Source: Pseudomonadota bacterium (lineage in GTDB: Bacteria > Myxococcota_A > Polyangia > Polyangiales > Polyangiaceae). From it: 9,297 nt of DNA. A program made the translations under genes and the position numbers. Under the pieces are notes generated by a model that made no database searches, was not told the origin of the DNA, and saw only the letters and a list, made by a program, of their open reading frames with translations. Below, one piece after another: positions 1-5,640 of this stretch; position 1 is the first letter of the stretch, and each line of letters opens with the position of its first letter. Location of the stretch: contig JAFAER010000110.1 in NCBI GenBank assembly GCA_023423895.1, positions 1-9,297 of the forward strand, given 5' to 3'.

Positions 1-2871
1 AGCGGATACATCGGAACGTGCGTCTGGTCTCTAGGGAAGAAACACCTCGATCTCCAGCCCTACGTCATCGCGACGTTGATGGTGATCGTCATCTTCTTCT
101 GCGTGCTGATGGCCTTCGCGGCCAACCCGTTCTCGACGAGCATCTCCGGCGCGCGCACGGACGGTGAGGGCCTCAATCCTCTCCTGCAGAACTTCTACAT
201 GATCATCCATCCGCCGAGCCTCTACGTCGGCTTCGTCGGATGTTCGATCCCGTTCGCGTTCGCCGTCGCCGCGCTCTGCACCGGTCGCCTCGACGCCGAG
301 TGGATCCAGGCCTCCCGCAAGTTCAGCCTCTTCGCGCTGCTCTTCCTCGCGATCGGCAACACGCTCGGAATGGTCTGGGCCTACGAGGAGCTCGGCTGGG
401 GCGGCTACTGGGCGTGGGATCCCGTCGAGAACGCGGCGTTCATGCCGCTCCTCTCGCTCGCCGCGTTCGTGCACTCCGTGATGATCCAGGAGCGCCGCGG
501 GATGCTGAAGGTGTGGAACGTCTTCCTCATCTGCCTGACGTTCTTCATGACGATCTTCGGCACGTTCCTCACGCGTTCGGGCGCGATCGCGAGCGTGCAC
601 TCCTTCGCGCAGTCGTCGATCGGCGAATACTTCGTCTGGTTCCTCGGCTTCCTCGCCTCGTTCTGCCTCACGCTCATCCTCTATCGCTGGCCGGAGCTTC
701 GCGCGATCGATCCGGCCGTCGCGAACAAGGAGCGTCTCACGTCGGCCAGGTCGGCGGTCGCCGTCGGACTGGCGAGCCTCGTCGGCGCAGGTGCAGGCGG
801 CGTCATCGCGATCATCGCCACGGTCGCGTTCAAGAAGGAGCTCGCGAATCCCGGCATGAGCATCGTCGCGGCCGCGATTTCCCTCGTCGCCGCAGGCGCC
901 GGATTCACCGTCGTCCGACGCCCGATGCAGTCCTTCGTCGAGCAGCCCATCAACGTGCTCCGCGGCGCCGCGATCACGTCCGGCTGGGTCGTCGTCGCGG
1001 GCCTCGCGCCCGGCGCCTGGGTCCTCTCCGGGAAGATGGGAACGATGAGCGCGTCGATCCGCGTCGCCGTCTTCTCGGTCGTCGTCGGCATCGCCGTCTA
1101 CGCCGCCCTCGAGCTCGTGTACCGCCGCATGACGCGTGGCCTCAAGCTCGCGCCGAGCCGCCCGCGAATGGAGTCGATCCTCTCGCGCGAGTTCACGTTC
1201 CTCCTGAACAACTACGGGCTGCTCGGGATCATGCTCTTCGTCCTCGTGGCGACGACGTTCCCGATGGTGAGCGAAGCGCTCTGGAACGAGAAGGTCACGG
1301 TCGGACCGCCCTACTACAACGCGTGGATGCAGCCGCTCGGGCTGACCGTGTTCTTCCTGATGGGCGTCGGCACGCTCTTCGGCTGGAAGAAGACGTCACC
1401 CGAGGCGCTAAAGCGCGCCTTCGTCGTGCCGACCACCGCCGCGTTGCTCGCGGTCGCCGCCCACTTCCTCCTGGGCAAGACGATCGGTTTCCCCGCCGTC
1501 GTCTGGAGCGAGCCGATCTACGGCGGCGCGCTCGGCGCGGTGCTCCGTGCGTTCAACGCGTACACGCCGGTGCTCGGTTTCTCGCTCTGCGTCTTCAACA
1601 TCGCCGTCATCGGCCAGGAGCTCTACTACCTCTACCGCTCACAAACGCGCGCGGGCGACCGGACGAAGCGCTTCCTCGCCCGGAGCGCGGCAGCGACCGG
1701 AGCCGTGGCGTTCGCCGTCATGGTCGTCTCGCGGTTCACGACCGGAAGCGCTGCGACGGCCGCCGTCTACGCGGGCGCTGCGCTGGGCTTCCTCGCCGGC
1801 GGCTTCTTCGTCGTGTGGATGTTGAGCCTGCCTCCGGCCGGACGGCGTCGCTACGGCGGGTACGTCGTCCACTTCGGTATCGTAATGATGTTCCTCGGCT
1901 TCACGGGGAAGTCCTGGACGGTCGACCGCGAGACGGCGATGCAGCCCGGTCAGTCGTACACCGTCGAGCGACTCACGGTGCAGTACGTCGGTCCCCGCAT
2001 GGAGGTCGACAACAACAAGCGAATGATCTTCGCCGACGTCCGCGTGCTCGAGAACGGGCAGGAGATCGGCAAGCTCAATCCCGCGAAGTTCATCTACAAG
2101 AAGATGCCCGAGTCGCCGACGACCGAGGTGTCGATGCTGCACTCGATCCGCGACGACCTCTATCTCGTCGTCGGCAGCATCAACCCGGAGACCAAGGTGG
2201 CGTCGCTGCAGATCCACCTGAACCCACTCGTCGGATGGATCTGGTTCGGAGGGATCATCCTCATCTTCGGCAGCTTCATCTGCATGTGGCCGGAGCTCGC
2301 GCCCGAAGAATCTCGCGCGTGGCGCGTCGTCCGGGGCTCGGCCGCGGTCGCCACCAGCATCACGCTCGGCGTGATCCTCGCGCTCCTTCCGGTGCCTGCC
2401 TTTGCGCAGGCCACAGCGTCGCAACACGCCGGCAGCGTCCAGATGGACGACCCGAAAGAGAAGGCTGTCTTCGGCGCGCTCCGCTGCATGTGCGGGACGT
2501 GTCCGCGCGAGCTGCTCTCGACGTGCGCGTGCTCGACCGCCGACCAGACGCGCGAACGTCTCCGCATGCGCCTCTCCAAAGGAGAGACGGCCGAGCAGAT
2601 CATCGAGGACTACACCGCCGAGTACGGCACCGCCGCGCTCGCCATCCCGCCCGACAAGGGCGCGATGAAGGCCATCTACGTCGCGCCGCTCTTCGCCATC
2701 GCAGGCGGTGGAATTGCGCTGGCGTTCGTCCTGCGGCGCTGGCGCGCCAACGAGGCATCGGCGAAGAAGCGCGACACGAACAAGACGAACGAAGACGAGT
2801 CCGGCGACACGAAGCGTGACGCTTACGATGACCGGATCGACTCGGAGCTCGAGGATCTCGACAATGACTGA
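1..2871 (+). CDS. ccmF: CcmF-CcmH fusion, cytochrome c heme lyase (5' end missing)
   Basis: CcmF takes heme from holo-CcmE and, with CcmH/CcmI, ligates it to apocytochrome c on the periplasmic side of the inner membrane. The frame is open from base 1, so the start lies outside the window; compared with E. coli CcmF, roughly the first 100-150 residues are absent. 956 codons are visible. Numbering residues from the TTG at 76, the landmarks are FAANPF (14-19), HPPSLY (45-50), the tryptophan-rich heme-handling motif WGGYWAWDPVENA (108-120), VHSFAQ (174-179) and a final CcmF helix WIWFGGIILIFGSF (721-734). No stop follows. A signal-like helix ending PAFAQA (about 758-779) leads into a CcmH-type domain with LRCMCGTCPRELLSTCAC (802-819) and a last helix (about 867-886). 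Two multi-helix insertions enlarge the CcmF part. The charged Lys/Glu/Asp tail overlaps the next gene by 8 bases. The family is certain; the fusion is read directly from the unbroken frame. Confidence 0.95.
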   Translation, partial: SGYIGTCVWSLGKKHLDLQPYVIATLMVIVIFFCVLMAFAANPFSTSISGARTDGEGLNPLLQNFYMIIHPPSLYVGFVGCSIPFAFAVAALCTGRLDAEWIQASRKFSLFALLFLAIGNTLGMVWAYEELGWGGYWAWDPVENAAFMPLLSLAAFVHSVMIQERRGMLKVWNVFLICLTFFMTIFGTFLTRSGAIASVHSFAQSSIGEYFVWFLGFLASFCLTLILYRWPELRAIDPAVANKERLTSARSAVAVGLASLVGAGAGGVIAIIATVAFKKELANPGMSIVAAAISLVAAGAGFTVVRRPMQSFVEQPINVLRGAAITSGWVVVAGLAPGAWVLSGKMGTMSASIRVAVFSVVVGIAVYAALELVYRRMTRGLKLAPSRPRMESILSREFTFLLNNYGLLGIMLFVLVATTFPMVSEALWNEKVTVGPPYYNAWMQPLGLTVFFLMGVGTLFGWKKTSPEALKRAFVVPTTAALLAVAAHFLLGKTIGFPAVVWSEPIYGGALGAVLRAFNAYTPVLGFSLCVFNIAVIGQELYYLYRSQTRAGDRTKRFLARSAAATGAVAFAVMVVSRFTTGSAATAAVYAGAALGFLAGGFFVVWMLSLPPAGRRRYGGYVVHFGIVMMFLGFTGKSWTVDRETAMQPGQSYTVERLTVQYVGPRMEVDNNKRMIFADVRVLENGQEIGKLNPAKFIYKKMPESPTTEVSMLHSIRDDLYLVVGSINPETKVASLQIHLNPLVGWIWFGGIILIFGSFICMWPELAPEESRAWRVVRGSAAVATSITLGVILALLPVPAFAQATASQHAGSVQMDDPKEKAVFGALRCMCGTCPRELLSTCACSTADQTRERLRMRLSKGETAEQIIEDYTAEYGTAALAIPPDKGAMKAIYVAPLFAIAGGGIALAFVLRRWRANEASAKKRDTNKTNEDESGDTKRDAYDDRIDSELEDLDND

Positions 2872-3631
2872 GGACGTGGTCGCGGCAGCGGCAAAACCGG
2901 ACGGACATGCGCAGATGGACGAGCAGCGCCTCGCGAAGGCGCTCGCCATCGGGCTCCCCCTCGTCACGATCTCGGTCGCAGCGGTCGTCGGTGTCTTGAT
3001 CGGGCCGGCGACCGCGATCCTCGCGCTCGCCGCAGGGCTCTTGCTGGGCGTGATCGCCCTCTTCTGGGGCAGCCTTCGGGTCCTATCGGGAGACGCAGCG
3101 CTGTCGCCCGAGCTCGAAGCGCTCGACATGGCAGCCCAGGGCACGTCGACCCTCGCGAGCCGCAAGAAGATGCTGCTCCGCGCACTGAAAGATCTCGAGA
3201 GCGAGCGCGCGATCGGCAAGATCGAGGACGACGACTACGAGCAGCTCGCGGGGACCTACCGCGCCGAGCTCAAGCTCATGCTGAAGCGCATCGACGATTC
3301 GCTGGCTCCGCACCGAGCGAAGGCGGAAGAAGCCGCCCGCGCCCACCTCTTGAAGGCGGGGCTCGCCGAGATCGGTTACCGCGGAGAGCAGCCGGGCGAA
3401 GGCGAGACGAAAGCCGAGCGCACGCCCACCGCGAAGCGCTCGAAGACGGAGACGGCGACGAAGAGCGCGGGCGCAACGCGCCTGGAGTGCCCGAGCTGCG
3501 GAGAGTCCAACGAGCCCGACGCGAAGTTCTGCAAGGAGTGCGCGACGAAGCTCAGGCCTGCATCGACCGCATCGAAGGAGCTCGTCGCGGCCGCGTCGGA
3601 GTCGGACAGCGAGGAAGAGAAAGATGTCTGA
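2864..3631 (+). CDS. Two-helix membrane protein with CcmI-like segment and C-terminal zinc ribbon
   Basis: A 255-residue protein not recognised as a named gene. The ATG at 2864 is chosen because it overlaps the ccmF-ccmH stop as ATGACTGA, has a GAGG 9 bases upstream, and gives a sensible N-terminus; the open frame upstream is an arginine-rich shadow of ccmF. Visible parts are two adjacent membrane helices (about 26-45 and 48-73), a charged helical segment at 100-145 (RALKDLESERAIGKIEDDDY at 106-125), a low-complexity Lys/Glu/Thr linker (175-205), and a zinc ribbon with CPSC at 209-212 and CKEC at 223-226, followed by an acidic tail. The helices plus an L-x-x-L-E-x-(E/D)-R-x-x-G-K segment resemble the N-terminal membrane part of CcmI/CycH, and the position after CcmF-CcmH is where CcmI is usually found. 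The periplasmic TPR region of CcmI is missing. Role in cytochrome c maturation is inferred from context; the zinc ribbon is seen directly. Confidence 0.85.
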   Translation: MTEDVVAAAAKPDGHAQMDEQRLAKALAIGLPLVTISVAAVVGVLIGPATAILALAAGLLLGVIALFWGSLRVLSGDAALSPELEALDMAAQGTSTLASRKKMLLRALKDLESERAIGKIEDDDYEQLAGTYRAELKLMLKRIDDSLAPHRAKAEEAARAHLLKAGLAEIGYRGEQPGEGETKAERTPTAKRSKTETATKSAGATRLECPSCGESNEPDAKFCKECATKLRPASTASKELVAAASESDSEEEKDV

Positions 3632-5126
3632 GGACAAACGCGGGCGGGAGACGAAGCGCGTCACCGCAGCACCGCTTGCGACCCGCGCGATACGCGCCGG
3701 CATCGCAGGCGCAAGCGCAGGCGCCTTGCTGCTCGTCAGTGCCGTCGCCTTCGCCGCCGACGCGGGCACGGCAACGGCGGCCCCCCAGGCTGCAACGGCG
3801 ACTTCTGCCGCGAAGCCGGCGGCGATCGGCACTCCGGTCGGGACCGCCAGCGCTCACGCGACCGATCACGGTCCTGGCGCGCCGGCCGGCCCGATCACGG
3901 ACGCGACCGACGGGGACGACGAAGACCCGGGGGCCGGCGGTGATCCGCACGGACACGGCGCAGCCGATTCCCACGGCGGCGGTGGCGGGGGCATGTTCCA
4001 GGCGCCCGAGGACGGCGCGATGGAAGATCCGACGCTCCCCACCGGCACGCTCGAGATCCACATCGCCGATCCGACGGGCAAGCCGCTCGCGAACACGCCG
4101 GTGACGCTCGGGGTGCTCTACAACTCCGTGGCGAAGGGAGAGAGCCGCAAGCGCCTCTCGCTCATGACGAACGCCACCGGCGTCGCCAAGATCGAGAACC
4201 TCGAGACCGGAAGCACCGTCGCGTATCGACCGATGGTGCTCGTCGACGGGGCGACCTTCTCCGCCATGCCGTTCCGCATGCCGGATCGAAGCGGCATGCG
4301 CGCGCTTCTGCACGTCTACCCGGTCGTCGAATCGATCGAGCAGGCGCTCGTCGTTTCGCAGTCGGTCATCTACACCGAGGTGAAAGACGACCGGATCCAG
4401 GTGCAGCAGATGTTCAAGATCTACAACTTCGGCAAGAGCGCCTGGGTGCCGAAGGACCTCGTCGTCCCGCTGCCGGAGAACTTCACGGCGTTCACCACGC
4501 AGCAAGGAATGAGCGACGTCGGCGTGGAGGCCGTCCCGAACAAGGGGGTGCGCATCCAAGGGACGTTCGGGCCGGGCCAGCACATGCTCGAGTTCCGCTG
4601 GCAGCTGCCCTACTCCGGTGAGGCCGAGGTCCGTTTCGACGTCGGAATGGCCCCGCACATGGCCGCGTCGCGCGTCATCGCCCCGGCGTCGAAGGACATG
4701 ATCCTCGACGTGCCCGGCTTCCCGCCCCCGCAGTCGACCAGCGACGGCATGGGGCAGCGCGCGCTCATCACGGAGAAGCAGCTGCGAAAGGAAGACCCGA
4801 CGCTCAAGACCGTCTCGGTCGTCATCCGCGGCCTCCCGACCGAAGGGCCGGGGAAGGTCATCGCGACGCTCCTTGCCGCGGGCGGGCTCGTCTTCGGCCT
4901 CGTCCTCGGGTCCCAGAAGCCCTCCAGCCGCGACCGCAAGAACGAACGCGCTCGCATCCTGGCCGAGCTCGAAGAGCTCGAGCGTGCCCACCTGGCCGGG
5001 GACATCGGACCGAAGACGTACGAAAAGGCGCGCAGGGAGCTCGTAGACGAGCTCGCCCGGACGTACGCCGAAGAGGCCCCGGTCTCGACCGCAACGCCCA
5101 GGCGCGGGCGTTCCAGGCCGGCCTGA
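3624..5126 (+). CDS. Exported, membrane-anchored protein of the cytochrome c maturation operon, function unknown
   Basis: A 500-residue protein I cannot name. The ATG at 3624 overlaps the preceding stop as ATGTCTGA and has a purine-rich site (GAGGAAGAGA, 3611-3620). Layout: a basic N-terminus, a signal peptide or anchor (about 25-45, with AFA before A45 as a possible cleavage site), an Ala/Pro-rich then His/Asp/Gly-rich linker (50-128, His at 78, 82, 109, 111, 117 and six consecutive Gly), and a region at 141-230 that reads like a carboxypeptidase-regulatory-type beta-sandwich (LEIHIADPTGKPLANTPVTL, then TNATGVAKIENL). Further beta-rich sequence follows (240-405), then a membrane helix (409-429) and a cytoplasmic helical tail (438-484) with a pattern like that in the zinc-ribbon protein just upstream. 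It probably sits in the inner membrane with a large periplasmic part. Operon position suggests help in cytochrome c assembly or presentation of a redox or metal partner, but that is inference only. Confidence 0.85.
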   Translation: MSEDKRGRETKRVTAAPLATRAIRAGIAGASAGALLLVSAVAFAADAGTATAAPQAATATSAAKPAAIGTPVGTASAHATDHGPGAPAGPITDATDGDDEDPGAGGDPHGHGAADSHGGGGGGMFQAPEDGAMEDPTLPTGTLEIHIADPTGKPLANTPVTLGVLYNSVAKGESRKRLSLMTNATGVAKIENLETGSTVAYRPMVLVDGATFSAMPFRMPDRSGMRALLHVYPVVESIEQALVVSQSVIYTEVKDDRIQVQQMFKIYNFGKSAWVPKDLVVPLPENFTAFTTQQGMSDVGVEAVPNKGVRIQGTFGPGQHMLEFRWQLPYSGEAEVRFDVGMAPHMAASRVIAPASKDMILDVPGFPPPQSTSDGMGQRALITEKQLRKEDPTLKTVSVVIRGLPTEGPGKVIATLLAAGGLVFGLVLGSQKPSSRDRKNERARILAELEELERAHLAGDIGPKTYEKARRELVDELARTYAEEAPVSTATPRRGRSRPA

Positions 5127-5160
5127 CGCCCGTTCCGAGGGTCTCCCGCCGCGCGCCCCC

Positions 5161-5199
5161 GCCCGGACACCGGACCGCCGGTGCTCCGGGCGTCGTTTT
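5161..5199 (+). terminator. Rho-independent terminator of the ccm operon
   Basis: GCCCGGACACCGG (5161-5173) pairs with CCGGTGCTCCGGGC (5178-5191) around the 4-base loop ACCG, giving 13 base pairs with a single bulged C at 5184. It is followed by GTCG and then TTTT at 5196-5199. It lies 34 bases after the stop of the third ccm gene and ahead of the dnaN leader, so it would separate the two transcription units. The T run is short and offset by four bases, which lowers certainty slightly. Confidence 0.7.
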
Positions 5200-5250
5200 C
5201 CATCCGTCCCATCCCGCCGAGATCGAGCTCGAAACTATCTCGACCAGGCC

Positions 5251-5259
5251 TGTGGATAA
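5251..5259 (-). promoter_or_regulatory. Perfect DnaA box
   Basis: TGTGGATAA on the + strand is the exact complement of the consensus DnaA box TTATCCACA. A nine-base match with this AT content is unlikely by chance in 514 bases of GC-rich DNA, and it lies in the only large gap in front of dnaN. It would bind the initiator DnaA, either for origin firing or for control of dnaN transcription. It is the only perfect copy seen in the window. Confidence 0.7.
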
Positions 5260-5261
5260 GG

Positions 5262-5307
5262 CGGCGGATGAGGGTGGGGGAAGACGGCGGATGAGGATGG
5301 GGGATCT
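5262..5307 (+). repeat. Two 23-base tandem repeat units
   Basis: CGGCGGATGAGGGTGGGGGA (5262-5281) recurs as CGGCGGATGAGGATGGGGGA (5285-5304) with one mismatch and a period of 23 bases. Each unit contains GGCGGATGA, which differs from the adjacent perfect DnaA box TGTGGATAA at three positions, so the units may be weak DnaA sites. The G runs give strong strand asymmetry. The repeat itself is seen directly; the DnaA link is inference. Confidence 0.75.
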
Positions 5308-5440
5308 CCTCGGGACAATTCCATCCACGGCCAGACCGGAATTTGCTCCATGGCCCGTCCCCAGGCAGTCGCACCGCAACGCTCCGGCTTCTTTCGCGAT
5401 CCTGGGTTTTCCCCGTCGCCCACAGGGCCTAGATCTACGG

Positions 5441-5458
5441 TAAGTTAATTAAATACCT
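5441..5458. promoter_or_regulatory. AT-rich island (possible unwinding element or -10 region)
   Basis: TAAGTTAATTAAATACCT includes the eight-base AT-only palindrome TTAATTAA at 5445-5452. Nothing comparable occurs elsewhere in the window. It could be the duplex unwinding element of an origin, given the DnaA box about 180 bases upstream, or the -10 region of a dnaN promoter. No recognisable -35 element lies at the right distance upstream. Confidence 0.45.
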
Positions 5459-5499
5459 TCTCCTTCATTCACGACACGGAGGAGCGTCTTTCCGATTTG

Positions 5500-5531
5500 C
5501 GGACCGAATCGCGCCTGCGCAGCTCGGTCCG
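5500..5531 (+). other. Hairpin in the dnaN leader
   Basis: CGGACCGA (5500-5507) and TCGGTCCG (5524-5531) are perfect inverted repeats; an inner GCG/CGC stem (5511-5513 and 5518-5520) closes a CCTG loop. The right arm overlaps a ten-base palindrome GGTCCGGACC (5526-5535). No T run follows, so it is not a typical terminator. It may be a protein-binding dyad or a structure in the dnaN leader transcript. Confidence 0.5.
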
Positions 5532-5609
5532 GACCTTCAAGCTCTGAGCGCTCGAAGTGGGGCCGTGGGCCCTTGACGGCGCATGGCAACCCAGGCACTT
5601 GGCACAAGC

Positions 5610-5634
5610 CGCTGATACCCATCAGCGCCGAGGA
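5610..5634 (+). promoter_or_regulatory. Hairpin abutting the dnaN ribosome binding site
   Basis: CGCTGAT (5610-5616) pairs perfectly with ATCAGCG (5621-5627) around an ACCC loop. Two bases later comes GAGGA (5630-5634), the ribosome binding site, six bases before the dnaN ATG at 5641. The site fixes the dnaN start. The hairpin does not cover it but sits close enough to affect ribosome loading or RNA stability. Confidence 0.6.
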
Positions 5635-5640
5635 CACGAG

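Larger units (their letters stand above)
5127..5640 (+). other. Non-coding region upstream of dnaN, possible replication origin
   Basis: This 514-base stretch has no convincing coding frame: short frames exist on both strands (for example 5252-5443 +) but have no ribosome site or recognisable content. It contains the ccm terminator, a perfect DnaA box, a tandem repeat of box-like units, a single AT-only island in otherwise GC-rich DNA, and hairpins in the dnaN leader. In many bacteria the region next to dnaN-recF-gyrB is oriC, and a box array plus an AT-rich unwinding segment are its usual parts. Only one perfect box is seen, and dnaA itself is absent, so this may instead be a DnaA-regulated leader. 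No clear -35/-10 pair for dnaN was found; the AT island is the best place for one. Confidence 0.5.

Noticed and set aside
240..2819. 859-residue open frame on the + strand inside ccmF-ccmH
   Set aside because: Arginine/proline-rich +1-type shadow of the CcmF frame, typical of high-GC coding DNA; no domains.
1639..3219. 526-residue open frame on the - strand
   Set aside because: Antisense shadow of ccmF-ccmH and the next gene, rich in Arg/His/Asp with no recognisable family or ribosome site.
3552..4991. 479-residue open frame on the - strand
   Set aside because: Antisense shadow of the exported protein gene; composition is Arg/Asp/His-rich without structure.
5252..5443. Small + strand frame of 63 residues in the intergenic region
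   Set aside because: Covers the DnaA box and tandem repeat, has no ribosome site and no protein-like pattern.
5573..5601. TTGACG as a -35 element for dnaN
   Set aside because: The -10 position 17 bases downstream reads CACTTG, which is not a credible -10 element.
5584..5614. Sigma54-like TGGCAC promoter upstream of dnaN
   Set aside because: TGGCAC at 5600-5605 and TGGCAA at 5584-5589 lack the GC element at the required ten-base spacing.
5557..5640. Upstream GTG start for dnaN
   Set aside because: Adds 28 residues not found in clamps and runs through the leader hairpins; the ATG at 5641 has GAGGA at the right distance.
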